DNA of 64,000 nt from Trebonia kvetii (GCF_007827045.1 NZ_RPFW01000013.1:1-64000), one strand, 5' to 3'; shown: positions 1-8,994, numbered from the stretch's first letter. Translations and numbers: made by a program. Notes: generated by a model not told the origin, from the sequence alone.

Positions 1-380
1 ATGTTCTCGCACTGGCACCAGGTGACGTGGTACTGGCGGACAGGATGACAGGAGCCCGGTGACGCGAGAGCGTCACGCCGGGATCTGTGGGAGCCCGGAG
101 GGGAAGTTCCTCCGGGCTACCCGACCCTGGGCCACCCGACCCCAGAATGGTTATCCTCTCCGGTCTTCGAACCGGCGAACGCCAGTTTTGCGCCGCTGCA
201 TCTCTCACCGCCGGCACCGGCAGCCCTGTCGCCGCTGCGACATAGCGCCATCGTGGCTTCCCGGATGACGGTCTTGCCCAGGAGCAGTCGTCATGGACCT
301 GCACCGCTCGTTCGACGCTTGCAGACCCCCCAGGGCGCGGCAACTGGCGCAGCACGCCGTCACCCTGGCCCGCGGATCAG
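1..380. other. No intact gene seen
   Basis: High-GC sequence with only short, compositionally unconvincing open frames. The frame of the downstream monooxygenase remnant runs back into it without recognisable family motifs. It may be decayed remains of that gene. Confidence 0.4.
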
Positions 381-647
381 GTGACCGATGGACGCTCGCC
401 CCGGCCGGGTGTGCACATCTTGCTTGACCGCGACGCGAACCGGCCAGGGACGTTGCGACCGGGTCGGTTCGTCAGCGTTCACCGCCTTGGCAGCGTCCCT
501 CGCCGTGGCCTGATCGGTGTCCGCCCCGACGGTTACGTCGGCTTCCGCGGCGAGGGCGCCGAGGTCCGTCAGCTCGCCGCCTGGCTAACGGATCTCCGCG
601 CGATGCAACCGGCGCCTACTCCGTCGTCACCGCCCGCAGAACGTTGA
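381..647 (+). pseudogene. C-terminal remnant of an aromatic-ring FAD-dependent monooxygenase
   Basis: The 88-residue frame matches the C-terminal thioredoxin-like tail of PheA/TfdB-type FAD monooxygenases: GVHILLDRDA, then VHRLGS, then the hallmark VRPDGYVGFRG and a final QLAAWL helix. The FAD-binding GxGxxG domain and substrate domain (about 400 residues) are absent upstream, so this is a truncated 3' end and not a working enzyme. It overlaps the 3' end of the convergent ABC permease gene by about 30 bases. The exact 5' limit of homology is unclear. Family call is by motif resemblance only. Confidence 0.6.
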
Positions 648-3177
648 GGCGGGCAGCGCGCCTGCTCGGCGCGAACGCGGCCACAATGCCCGCCACCCCG
701 GCCAGAACCGCGAGCGTGATGAGCTGCGTCACGGGGAACACCAGCCGGGTGACTCCCTGCGAGTGCAGGGCGGCGACAATCGCCCAGCCGAACAGGGTGC
801 CGAGCGCCAGGCCCTCGACCGCTCCGAACAGCGAGATCACCAGCGACTCGTACCGGACGACGGCACGCAGCTGGCCGCGGGTGGCGCCGACCGCCCGGAG
901 CAGCCCCAGCTCATGGGTCCGCTCGTAGATCGACAGGGCGAGGGTGTTGGCGATTCCGATCAGCGCGATGACCACCGCGAGCGCGAGCAGTCCGTAGACG
1001 AGGTTGAGCAACTGGTTCACCTGCTGCGCTTGCTGCGCCTTGTACTGTGCTTGGTCCTGGAGCGTGACGTTCGGGTACGCGGCGAGCACGCGGTCGATCG
1101 CGGGCCGGGCGGCGCCGGTGCTGACACCCGGTGCGAGCTTGATGAACGCGGCGACGTCGAGCCCCTGCGGGAAGTTCGCCTGGGCGGCGGCCAGCGGCAG
1201 GACGTAGTCGCCCGCGATCTCCCGCACGCTGTAGATGACCTGAACCGTGTAGGTCTTGGTGCCAGTGGTCGGGTACATCAGCGTTACCGGGCTGCCAAGG
1301 CGCAGGTGCCGGTCGCTCGCGACCCGAGCCGACACGCCGATTCCCGTCGGCGACATCGCGGCCAGGCTCCCTTGGGTGATGCCCAGGTTGAACAGCGGCG
1401 CCGCCTTGACCGGATCGGCGGCGACCACCGGGGTCACCCGGCCGAACACCTTCACCACCCCGGCGCGGATTCCCGCAACGTCGGCGACGCCGGGCAGCGC
1501 GGCAAGCGAGGGCTCGACAGCGGGACTGAACCCGCCGCCGCCGCTGCTTGCCGCCGCCCCGCTGCTGAGTACGAAGTCCGCGCGCAGCGCCGAGTCGATG
1601 ACCGAGTTGGCCGACGCCTTGACCGACGACGCCATCACCGTAGTCATCGACACCAGTGAGACGCCCACCATCAGCGCCGCGGCCGTGGCGGCGGCGCGCG
1701 ACGGGTTGCGCATCGCGTTCTGCTGGCCCAGCTTGCCGCTCGCGCCGAACCGTGCAAGCGGCGCGCCGAGCAGGCGGCAGACCGGGCGGGCGACGAACGG
1801 GCCGAGCGCGGCGATGCCGATGAACAGCGCTGACGCTCCGATGCCCACCAGTGGCATCCGGTTCGACAGGTGGCTGAACAGGCCGGTGCCGAGCGCGAGC
1901 AGGCCGCCGAAGGTGAACACGACGCCGACGGCGGTACGCCGGACCAGTGGCCTGCGCGGCTCGGCCGCCACGTCCTGGAGCGCGGCGACCGGCGGGATAC
2001 GGGACGCCCGGCGGGCCGGCGATATCGCCGACACCACGGTGACCGCCACGCCGGCCAGCAGGCCGACCATCACGGTGCGCGTGCTGACGACGAGGCCGGT
2101 GGCCGGCAGGTCCATGCCGAGTGCCGAGAGCCCTGCCTTGAGCGCCACCGCGAGCCCGATCCCGGCGGCCAGGCCGGCCGCCGACGCGCCAAGGCCGACG
2201 ACCAGCGACTCGCCGAGGACCGCGGCGAACACCTGGCGGCGGCTCGCGCCGACCGCGCGAAGCAGTGCAAGTTCACGCAGCCGCTGTGCCACGACGATCG
2301 AGAACGTGTTGAAGATGACGAAGGCGCCGACGAACAGCGCGATGAACCCGAACGTCAGCAGGAAGGTGCCGAAGAAACTGAGAGCCTGATGCACGCTCTG
2401 CTGCCCCTCAGCGGTCACCGACTGGCCGCTCACGACCTCGATGCCGGGGTCGTGGATGGCGGCCTGAATCCGGGCGACCAGCGTGTCCTGCGAGACCCCC
2501 GGTTCGGCCGCCACATCGAGCTGACTGACCTTTCCCGGCTGGCCGAGCAGCTGAGCGGCCGTGGCCGGGGTGAACGCCGCGATGCTGGCGCCGAGCGGAC
2601 TGTCCGCGGTGCCCCAGGTGGCGAGGCCGCTGATCGTGTACGTGCCTGGGCTCATCTTGGTGAGGACGCGCACCTTGTCGCCGACCTTGAAGTGCCCGAT
2701 GTCGGCCGAATGCTTGTCGATCACTACCTGGCCGGGGCCGCGCGGTGGCTGGCCGCCAGGCAGCAGCCGCAGCGGGCTGAGTTCCGCGACGCTGGTCCAT
2801 GCCATGCCGATCGTGGGCGGGCCGTTAGACGCAACGCCGATCGGCTTACCGGATTTGCCGACGAGCTGGGCGTAGCCCTCGATATCAAGCGCGACCGCAC
2901 GGACGCCCGGCACCTTGCTGACAGGGCCGGCCACGCTGGCGTCGATCCGCTGACGCTCGACGGTGTAGGACAGGCCAGGATCAAATGGCTGGGTGGCCCG
3001 GACCACGGCTGCTGTGCCCTGGTAGATCTGCTGGTAGAGGCTGTTGAACGTGCTGTTGATCGTGTCGGTTAGCACGAACGTGCCGGAGATGAACGAGACG
3101 CCGAGCAGTATCGCCAGCGCGGTCAGCGCATAGCGGACCCGGTGCGCCAGGATGCCTTTCAGCGTGATTCCCCACAT
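616..3177 (-). CDS. ABC transporter permease, FtsX/MacB type
   Basis: An 853-residue membrane protein with the duplicated FtsX layout. There is an N-terminal helix (about residues 18-40), a large extracellular domain, a block of helices from about 270 containing the FtsX signature LRELALLRAVGASRRQV, further central helices, a second extracellular domain, and a C-terminal three-helix block with the repeat signature HELGLLRAVGATRGQL. It follows the ATPase gene on the same strand with only two bases between them, so the two form one operon. Such pairs usually export or extract lipids, peptides or drugs using ATP hydrolysed in the cytoplasm. The substrate cannot be told from sequence. Confidence 0.92.
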   Translation of the reverse strand: MWGITLKGILAHRVRYALTALAILLGVSFISGTFVLTDTINSTFNSLYQQIYQGTAAVVRATQPFDPGLSYTVERQRIDASVAGPVSKVPGVRAVALDIEGYAQLVGKSGKPIGVASNGPPTIGMAWTSVAELSPLRLLPGGQPPRGPGQVVIDKHSADIGHFKVGDKVRVLTKMSPGTYTISGLATWGTADSPLGASIAAFTPATAAQLLGQPGKVSQLDVAAEPGVSQDTLVARIQAAIHDPGIEVVSGQSVTAEGQQSVHQALSFFGTFLLTFGFIALFVGAFVIFNTFSIVVAQRLRELALLRAVGASRRQVFAAVLGESLVVGLGASAAGLAAGIGLAVALKAGLSALGMDLPATGLVVSTRTVMVGLLAGVAVTVVSAISPARRASRIPPVAALQDVAAEPRRPLVRRTAVGVVFTFGGLLALGTGLFSHLSNRMPLVGIGASALFIGIAALGPFVARPVCRLLGAPLARFGASGKLGQQNAMRNPSRAAATAAALMVGVSLVSMTTVMASSVKASANSVIDSALRADFVLSSGAAASSGGGGFSPAVEPSLAALPGVADVAGIRAGVVKVFGRVTPVVAADPVKAAPLFNLGITQGSLAAMSPTGIGVSARVASDRHLRLGSPVTLMYPTTGTKTYTVQVIYSVREIAGDYVLPLAAAQANFPQGLDVAAFIKLAPGVSTGAARPAIDRVLAAYPNVTLQDQAQYKAQQAQQVNQLLNLVYGLLALAVVIALIGIANTLALSIYERTHELGLLRAVGATRGQLRAVVRYESLVISLFGAVEGLALGTLFGWAIVAALHSQGVTRLVFPVTQLITLAVLAGVAGIVAAFAPSRRAARLNVLRAVTTE

Positions 3178-3179
3178 GG

Positions 3180-3953
3180 CTACCGCGTCCCTAGCTCGCG
3201 GATCACGTCAAGCACGCTGTCCGCCGTCGGGGCGGGCAGTTCGCGGACCACCCGGCCGTCTGCCAGGAACAGCACCCGGTCCGCATACCCGGCGGCCCGC
3301 GGGTCATGGGTCACCATGACCACCGTCTGGCCGTACTCGTCGACTGCCCGGCGGATCTGGCTGAGCAGCTCAGCCGCCGACTTGGAATCCAGGTTGCCGG
3401 TCGGCTCGTCGGCGAAGATCAGGTCGGGCCTGGTGATAAGCGCCCGTGCCGTGGCCACCCGCTGCTGCTGCCCGCCGGACAGTTCGGCCGGGCGGTGAGC
3501 GAGCCGGTCGGTGATGCCAAGCGCGGCGGCCAGTTCCGACAGCCACGCCCGGTCCGGCTTCTTGCCGCCGAGAGTCAGCGGGAGAATGACGTTCTCCCGC
3601 GCGGTCAGCGTGGGCACCAGGTTGAACGCCTGGAACACGAAGCCGATGCGCTCGCGGCGCAGCAGCGTAATGGCCTTGTCGTCCAGCCTGCTTAGGTCGT
3701 CATCGCCGATCATCACCTGTCCCGAGGTGAGCCGGTCCAGGCCCGCCAGGCAGTGCAGCAGCGTCGACTTGCCTGAGCCGGACGGGCCCATGATCGCGGT
3801 GAACGCACCTGCGGCAAACTCGGCAGAGATGGCGTCAAGCGCCCGCACTGCCGTGGAGCCCGAGCCGTAGATTTTTGTCCCGTCAATGATGCGTGCCGCG
3901 GGTGCCGTCCTGATCGCTTCGGCAGGTTGCCCGCTGGCCAAGGTCGTCTGCAT
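3180..3953 (-). CDS. ABC transporter ATP-binding protein, MacB/LolD type
   Basis: A 257-residue nucleotide-binding subunit. Walker A is GPSGSGKST (about residues 56-64), the Q-loop lies in FVFQAFNL, the signature is LSGGQQQR, Walker B is LIFADEPTGNLDS, and the switch histidine is in VTHDPRAA. The LDSKSA and GxVxVRE-like tail features fit the MacB/LolD subgroup that partners FtsX permeases. The ATG start is preceded by a purine-rich GAGGGG. First gene of a two-gene operon with the downstream permease. It energises transport at the inner face of the membrane. Confidence 0.93.
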   Translation of the reverse strand: MQTTLASGQPAEAIRTAPAARIIDGTKIYGSGSTAVRALDAISAEFAAGAFTAIMGPSGSGKSTLLHCLAGLDRLTSGQVMIGDDDLSRLDDKAITLLRRERIGFVFQAFNLVPTLTARENVILPLTLGGKKPDRAWLSELAAALGITDRLAHRPAELSGGQQQRVATARALITRPDLIFADEPTGNLDSKSAAELLSQIRRAVDEYGQTVVMVTHDPRAAGYADRVLFLADGRVVRELPAPTADSVLDVIRELGTR

Positions 3954-4064
3954 GTCATCACCCCTCTACGCCATCATGCAGACGGCGGCCTCGCGCACCG
4001 GCAGAGGCGAAGGCCGGCAGGCGGCCAGACGTTCTTCCTTTCCGCTTAGTGTGGTTCAGAGACG

Positions 4065-4493
4065 TCAGCTTGGCGTGATGCCCAGGATGGCCGGCCCGGT
4101 CCTCGGGCGGCCTAGGTGCAGCCTGGCCTGGATGAGCCGCAGTGGCCTGAAGATGATCATGTCGAACCGGTACTTGTCCGCGATAAGGCGCTCGACCGGG
4201 CCGATCTCGGCGTCGGGGAGGATCTCCGCCACCGCCTGCACCTCCTCGCCGCGCAGCCGGCCGCTCGCCGTGCAGAGCGCTATCCGCACCTGCGGATTGC
4301 GGCGGATGCGCTTGAGCTTGCCAGAGGCGGCATCGGTCTGTACCAGGAGCCTGCCGTCCCGTTGGACGAACCACACCGGGGTCGCGACGCCCCGGCCGTC
4401 GCGCTTGTAGCTGGTGATGCTGAGGTACCTGCCGCGGAATACCGGCCCGGCACCCAGCTGGGATGGCCTGCCTGCAGACTCTGTTTCGTCCAT
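4065..4493 (-). CDS. PPOX-class flavin/F420-dependent oxidoreductase
   Basis: A 142-residue single-domain protein with the split-barrel pyridoxamine-phosphate-oxidase-like fold. Recognisable parts are the first strands (GRYLSITSYKRDGRG, TPVWFVQRDGRLLVQT), the turn SGKLKRIRRNPQVRIALC, and the dimer-interface segment after it. Length and motifs fit the small PPOX proteins of actinobacteria, many of which bind F420 or FMN; the cofactor cannot be settled here. It is monocistronic, read towards the ABC operon. The physiological substrate is unknown. Confidence 0.85.
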   Translation of the reverse strand: MDETESAGRPSQLGAGPVFRGRYLSITSYKRDGRGVATPVWFVQRDGRLLVQTDAASGKLKRIRRNPQVRIALCTASGRLRGEEVQAVAEILPDAEIGPVERLIADKYRFDMIIFRPLRLIQARLHLGRPRTGPAILGITPS

Positions 4494-4677
4494 GGTCTCA
4501 GCCTGCGCTCCCGCCAGTTCCGCTCCAGTGGCGGAAGTCCCGGCGAAGGTCCCGGCCGGCGCCGCCAGGAATTCGTTGCAGCACCGTCAGATGTTCCCGA
4601 AGATGGGGCCGACTGTGGCGCAGCACTCAACTGCACGCCTCTGGCCAGCGAGCAAACTCGTTGGTCAGAGGAGGAAA

Positions 4678-4896
4678 ATGGCTGACCCGCTGCGTAACAG
4701 GCACCGTCGAACCATCGCGTCGCGTCGCCGCCGACTGCCATCGCGGCAGCGTACGGCCCCGCAGTCGCCCCACCGGGCCGTTTCCACCGGCAAGACCGGT
4801 GAACGGGCCGATTTCATTGACAAAGAGAGAACTGAACTGGCACAGGACATCCAGACTGCGAACGCACGCTCATGCCGGAGATCGGGCGCGTGTTAG
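4678..4896 (+). CDS. Small basic hypothetical protein
   Basis: A 72-codon frame beginning at an ATG with a very strong ribosome-binding sequence (AGAGGAGGAAA directly upstream). The first 35 residues are extremely arginine-rich, and the second half is mixed charged (GERADFIDKERTELAQDIQ) and could form a helix. No family is recognised. The ribosome site is the main reason to accept it. The composition could also come from a non-coding stretch, so it remains a candidate. It is divergent from the PPOX gene and convergent with dodecin. Confidence 0.45.
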   Translation: MADPLRNRHRRTIASRRRRLPSRQRTAPQSPHRAVSTGKTGERADFIDKERTELAQDIQTANARSCRRSGAC

Positions 4897-4992
4897 TGGC
4901 TACGATGCGTGAAGGGACTATTCAGGCATGGCAGCAGGATCGGGCCCGAAAGCTGGCGCACTCAGCCCGCCAGCGCTGGATGCAGCTCAGGA

Positions 4993-5202
4993 TCAGTTGC
5001 CAGGTTCGTACTTGAATGAGAGCTGGAGCTTCGTGCGATAGGTGATCGCCCCGCTCTCGTCCAGGTGGATGTCCTGCTTGACGACCTCGGCTACCCGCAG
5101 GTCGCGGAGCGTCCCGGCGGCCGTCCTGATCGCCTCCGCTGCCGCGTCTTCCCACGAAGTGCTGCTTGTCCCGATGATCTCGGTCACCCTGTACACGCTC
5201 AT
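4993..5202 (-). CDS. Dodecin, flavin-storage protein
   Basis: A 69-residue protein covering the whole dodecin family length. It starts MSVYRVTEIIGTS and carries the conserved SWEDAAAEAI helix, the central strand VAEVVKQDIHL and the C-terminal strand YRTKLQLSFKYE. Dodecins form hollow dodecamers that bind flavins, as dimers between aromatic residues, and protect the cell from free flavin. The open frame extends far upstream, but the start at 5202 is preferred because an AAAGGAG ribosome site sits just before it and the family begins here. Single gene. Confidence 0.93.
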   Translation of the reverse strand: MSVYRVTEIIGTSSTSWEDAAAEAIRTAAGTLRDLRVAEVVKQDIHLDESGAITYRTKLQLSFKYEPGN

Positions 5203-5602
5203 GACGCTCTCCTTTGAGCACGTGAGGCCCGCCCCTGAGCTAACAAAGCCACCCTGCCCTGTCGCTGGGGTTGCCGCAAGCAGCGAAATTCGGGCTTGCC
5301 GACTTGACAGGAGCACGGGGTGCGCGGGCACGGCGCCGCGACGAACGAAAGGGAACGGTTCGCGACCACCCGGCAACCACACGCGCCGAACCCGGCTGAT
5401 CTGCTGACCTTCCAGCCGGGGTTGAGACATCCCAAGCCGCGCTAAATCGGCATGGAGCGCGTCTTGATCGTGCTGAAGATGGTGGGTCACCTGCGGATCG
5501 TGGCGTAGCTCGTCTTCGGCGCAGGTCGTAGTTGCGAGCATCGTTCGTTGCTGGGACCTGCGGCCCGGCCTTCCAGGTCCCGGCTGTTCCTGGAGGTGCC
5601 CG
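5203..5602. other. No recognisable gene
   Basis: Open frames here, mainly on the minus strand, show no family motifs and no ribosome site. The stretch separates dodecin from recombinase debris and probably belongs to the same decayed interval. Confidence 0.4.
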
Positions 5603-5823
5603 ATGGCCGCCACGATTCCCTCGACTGCTCTCGTTCCTGTCCAGCCGGTGTTCGCCGAGTCCGAGCGGCTCGCGCTCGCCGGTTCCTGGCCGGGTACCGC
5701 GGCCACGTCGCCCGTGTGCTCGCTGAACTGGGGGTGCGTGACCGCGTCCAGGCCGCGGTGTTCTGCTACGAGAACGGGATCGTCCGGTCCGGGCGCCCGG
5801 GGGGGCGCCAGGACCGCGGATAG
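5603..5823 (+). pseudogene. Chimeric debris: tyrosine-integrase N-terminus joined to LuxR/NarL HTH tail
   Basis: From 5603 the frame encodes an actinobacterial integrase N-terminus (MAATIPSTALVPVQPVF, then ERLALAG). One base appears to be missing near 5680. In the shifted frame the expected FLAGYRG continues, but instead of the integrase core it runs straight into HVARVLAELGVRDRVQAAV and YENGIV (about 5704-5793), the last helix of a LuxR/NarL response-regulator DNA-binding domain. Neither parent protein is complete, so the piece is scrap left by deletion. It has no catalytic domain. Confidence 0.6.
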
Positions 5824-5894
5824 CGCGGACAGTCAACGCAAGACTGCGCTACTGTGGGCAAGTCGTCGTTAACCACCGGTGAAAGCGGCCTGCG

Positions 5895-8048
5895 ATGACC
5901 AGCGACCAGACCGGTAATGTTGCTCCGCCACCGTCCGCGACGCGCTTGCGGGCGCGTGACACGCTCGCCATGGTCCTAGGCCGTGACGTCGTGCGGGCAC
6001 GGGACGACCCCGACACCGCCGGGAGCGGGCCAGAGTCAGCCGAGGGAGTGCTCCTGCCACTCGGGCTCCGGCTGTTCCTGCTCAGCTTCCTGATGCTGTT
6101 CGTCGAGCTGGCACTCATCCGGTGGCTGGGCGCGCTGGTCCTTTACCTGTCGTACTTCTCCAACTTTGTCCTGCTCGGCAGCTTCCTCGGCATCGGCATC
6201 GGGTTCCTGCGGGCACGCTCCCGCGTGAACCTGTTCCCGTGGGCCCCGGTCGCGCTCGCGCTGCTGATCATTTTCGTCAGGCTGTTCCCCGTCCAGGTGG
6301 ACCGGGCCCAAACCCAGCTCCTCTTCTTCGGCGCCGGGAAATTCCATGCCACCGGCCCGCCCACCTGGGTCACGCTGCCCTGCGTCTTCCTGGCCGTCGC
6401 GGCGGTCATGGCGACGATTGGAGAGGGGGTCGCCCGGACGTTCGTGCGATTCCGGCCGCTTGACGCATACCGGCTTGACATCGCCGGCAGCATCGCGGGG
6501 ATCGCGGCGTTCACGCTGCTGGCGTTTCTTGACGCCAAGCCGGTCGTCTGGGCGGTGATCGTCGCGCTGATCCTGCTGCTGCTCTACGGCAGGCGAGCCG
6601 GCCTGCTCCAGGTAGCCGCGGCCCTGGCCGTGGTAGGGATCCTCTGGTCGGAATCGGTGTCGTCCACCGACATCTGGTCGCCCTACTACCGCATCTCGTA
6701 CGCGAAGGCGGGGGACGGGTATCACATCGCCGCGAACGGGATCCCGCATCAGGACATCGTCCCGGTCAGGAAGATGGGCAAGACCTACTCGATACCGTAC
6801 ATGCGCGCCCCCGGCGACCCGCTGAATAATGTCCTCATAATCGGCGCCGGGACCGGCGACGACGTCGCGAACGCCCTCCACATGGGCGCCAAGCACATCG
6901 ACGCGGTGGAGATCGATCCTGAGCTGTATCAGCTGGGCTCGCACCTGAACCCCGACCACCCCTACCAGAGTCCCCGGGTCTCCGTTCACATCAACGACGG
7001 CCGGGCCTTCCTGGAGCAGGCGCACAGCAAGTACGACATGATCCTGTTCGCACTCCCGGACTCGCTGACCCTTGTGGCCGGGCAGTCCTCGCTGCGGCTT
7101 GAGAGCTACCTGTTCACGTTCGAGGCTGTGGAAGCGGCGAAGGCTCACCTGAACCCCGGTGGCCTGTTCGCCATGTACAACTATTACCGGACGACGTGGC
7201 TGCGCGACCGGCTCGCGAACACCCTGGACGTCGCCTTCGGGCAGGCCCCGTGTATCGACAATCCCAATGGGCTTACCGTGCTCTCCGTGAGCGTGAGCCC
7301 GTCGGCGACGCACTGTGGCACCGTCTGGCAGCGCCCGGCGAACGCGATCGCGCCGGCCACCGACGACCACCCGTTCGTTTACCTGGACGGTAACTCGATC
7401 CCCGGGCTGTACCTGGTGACGCTCGGCCTGATCCTGCTGGCCTCGATCCTGCTTGTGCGCCCCGCCTCCGGGCCGTACCGGAGGATGACCGGCTACGCTG
7501 ACCTGTTCTTCATGGGCGCGGCGTTCATGCTGCTCGAAACCAAGAACATCGTCCAGTTCGCCCTGCTGTTCGGCACTACCTGGCTCGTTAACGCGCTGGT
7601 CATGGCAGGCGTGCTGGTGGCCGTACTCGCTGCGGTCGAGGTGTCCAGGCATGTAGTGGTTCGGCGGCCGGCGCTGCTGTACGCCGCTCTGCTTGCCGCG
7701 CTCGTGGCGGCCTGGGCGGTCCCGCCGGAGTCGCTGCTTACCTTGTCACCACTGCCCCGGTTCGCCGTGGCCGTGGTCATCGCGTTCGCGCCGATCTTCG
7801 TGGCTAACATGGTCTTCGCGCAGCGATTCCGCACTACTGGCGACTCCGGTACGGCGTTCGGGGCCAACCTGCTCGGCGCGATCCTCGGCGGGGTTCTGGA
7901 GTACTTGTCGCTGATCGCCGGGTACCGGTGGCTGCTCGTCGTCGTGGCGCTGCTGTACGGGCTCGCGTTCATCACCGGCCGCGGTCACCTGCGCGCCGTC
8001 AGCCGTGAGGCGCCAAGCGGATCTCCGATGGCCGAGGCCGCGCGGTAG
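5895..8048 (+). CDS. Polytopic membrane protein with spermidine-synthase-like domain
   Basis: A 717-residue protein. After a polar N-terminus of about 50 residues come six to seven hydrophobic helices (about 55-245), then a soluble Rossmann domain, then a second helical block (about 505-700). The soluble part has the aminopropyltransferase-like nucleotide motif LIIGAGTGDDVANAL, the acidic VEIDPEL and the NDGRAFL segment. The usual spermidine-synthase gatekeeper sequence is replaced by FALPDSL, so polyamine synthesis is not assured. Membrane-fused relatives are widespread and mostly uncharacterised. It appears monocistronic. The start shown lies at the first ATG after a gap with a weak GC-rich ribosome site. 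Confidence 0.85.
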   Translation: MTSDQTGNVAPPPSATRLRARDTLAMVLGRDVVRARDDPDTAGSGPESAEGVLLPLGLRLFLLSFLMLFVELALIRWLGALVLYLSYFSNFVLLGSFLGIGIGFLRARSRVNLFPWAPVALALLIIFVRLFPVQVDRAQTQLLFFGAGKFHATGPPTWVTLPCVFLAVAAVMATIGEGVARTFVRFRPLDAYRLDIAGSIAGIAAFTLLAFLDAKPVVWAVIVALILLLLYGRRAGLLQVAAALAVVGILWSESVSSTDIWSPYYRISYAKAGDGYHIAANGIPHQDIVPVRKMGKTYSIPYMRAPGDPLNNVLIIGAGTGDDVANALHMGAKHIDAVEIDPELYQLGSHLNPDHPYQSPRVSVHINDGRAFLEQAHSKYDMILFALPDSLTLVAGQSSLRLESYLFTFEAVEAAKAHLNPGGLFAMYNYYRTTWLRDRLANTLDVAFGQAPCIDNPNGLTVLSVSVSPSATHCGTVWQRPANAIAPATDDHPFVYLDGNSIPGLYLVTLGLILLASILLVRPASGPYRRMTGYADLFFMGAAFMLLETKNIVQFALLFGTTWLVNALVMAGVLVAVLAAVEVSRHVVVRRPALLYAALLAALVAAWAVPPESLLTLSPLPRFAVAVVIAFAPIFVANMVFAQRFRTTGDSGTAFGANLLGAILGGVLEYLSLIAGYRWLLVVVALLYGLAFITGRGHLRAVSREAPSGSPMAEAAR

Positions 8049-8051
8049 GGG

Positions 8052-8190
8052 ATGATCTGCAACTCGCTGCTGCACCTGCTCAGCCACCCTGCGCAGCTTG
8101 GCCTCGTCAGCGCCGACCCCGGACTGCTGCCCGACGCGGTGGCAGAGCCGCTGCGACTTGAACCGGCGGCCGCTGTGGGGGATCAGAACC
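8052..8190 (+). pseudogene. Cytochrome P450 remnant
   Basis: About 45 residues resemble the segment between the I and K helices of bacterial P450s: NSLLHLLSHPAQL, then SADPGLLPDAVAE and LRLEPA. The haem-binding cysteine loop and everything upstream are missing, and homology stops after the EPA segment. It lies four bases after the preceding gene's stop and cannot be functional. Confidence 0.5.
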
Positions 8191-8334
8191 GGATAATCTG
8201 GGTGGTTATCCCGGAAGAGAGCACGAAACTCAAAGACGCAAATAATCGATCTGAGTGCAATCATCTTGCCCGTAGAGTCACAGCCATTACTGTCAGTAGT
8301 TAGCCGCTAGTGAGCGATGGATCGCGCGTGTCGG

Positions 8335-8742
8335 TCAGGACGCGTCGAGCCATTCGGCTGGCTGCCCGGTAACGCTGGCGATGAGGTCGAAGTCCTTATC
8401 GCAGTGCAGCACGGTAAGTCCGGCGAGCTCGGCCGTCGCAGCGATGATCAAGTCAGGAACCGAAGGGGCCCGGTGCGGCCCCCGGTCGGCAAGCAGCGTC
8501 AGCACCTCCACGGCCCGGTCCTCGATCGCCGGAGTCAGGTACTCCACCGGCATCGCCGAAACGGGCGGCTGGCGCAGCCCGGCCCGCAGGTCGGCTCCTG
8601 ACCGGGCGGAGTAGCCCACCTCAAGCCGGGTGACGGTGGTGATCCGGACTAGCCCGCGCTCGATCCTGCTGGCCCACCCCGCAGAGTCCGGACTGGCGCC
8701 GAGGCGGACCAGGGCGGACTTGTCGATCAGCCAGTCGGTCAC
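8335..8742 (-). CDS. vapC: PIN-domain toxin, VapC family
   Basis: A 135-residue PIN ribonuclease. The metal-binding acidic residues are visible: the aspartate in WLIDKSAL (residue 7), the glutamate in TRLEVGYSAR, and the later aspartates in PDLIIAATA and LHCDKDFDLIA. VapC toxins cleave tRNA or rRNA and are neutralised by a VapB partner. Its start overlaps the end of the upstream antitoxin gene by four bases, the standard vapBC arrangement. Family length is normal and no key residue is missing, so the toxin looks active. The RNA target is unknown. Confidence 0.92.
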   Translation of the reverse strand: MTDWLIDKSALVRLGASPDSAGWASRIERGLVRITTVTRLEVGYSARSGADLRAGLRQPPVSAMPVEYLTPAIEDRAVEVLTLLADRGPHRAPSVPDLIIAATAELAGLTVLHCDKDFDLIASVTGQPAEWLDAS

Positions 8743-8960
8743 TGCCAGGCCTGCGACATCACGTCCGGGTCAGCCAGGTTCCCGAAGGTCGCGGCGAACC
8801 GCTCCAGGTCCCCGGCGCTGACCGGGGAGTCGGACAGGGCCGCGTCCTGGGCGAGCCTGCGCCGGACGTACTCGGTGCGCGACAGCCCCAGCCGGCGGGC
8901 ATGGGTTTCCAGTGCGGCGATGACGTCATCGGGCACGTCGCGGATCAGCATGTCAGTCAT
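8739..8960 (-). CDS. vapB: Ribbon-helix-helix antitoxin, VapB family
   Basis: A 73-residue antitoxin. The N-terminus MTDMLIRDVPDDVIAALE and the helix pair RLGLSRTEYVRRRL form a ribbon-helix-helix DNA-binding domain. The rest is the flexible toxin-wrapping tail (GDLERFAATFGNLADPDVM). The open frame allows a start at 8993, but 8960 is chosen because GGGAGGTGG lies just upstream and the family begins at this methionine. It is translationally coupled to vapC. The inverted repeat just upstream is the likely self-repression site. Confidence 0.9.
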   Translation of the reverse strand: MTDMLIRDVPDDVIAALETHARRLGLSRTEYVRRRLAQDAALSDSPVSAGDLERFAATFGNLADPDVMSQAWQ

Positions 8961-8972
8961 GGCCACCTCCCA

Positions 8973-8994
8973 CGTGATATCCCATGATATCACG
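8973..8994 (-). promoter_or_regulatory. vapBC operator, inverted repeat
   Basis: Nine-base arms CGTGATATC and GATATCACG separated by CCAT, ending 12 bases before the vapB start codon. The position and symmetry fit a ribbon-helix-helix dimer-of-dimers site for autoregulation by VapB/VapBC. Confidence 0.7.

Noticed and set aside
6036..7652. 538-codon minus-strand open frame
   Set aside because: Exact antisense of the membrane spermidine-synthase-like gene; Arg/Asp/Gly-rich composition and no ribosome site or motifs.
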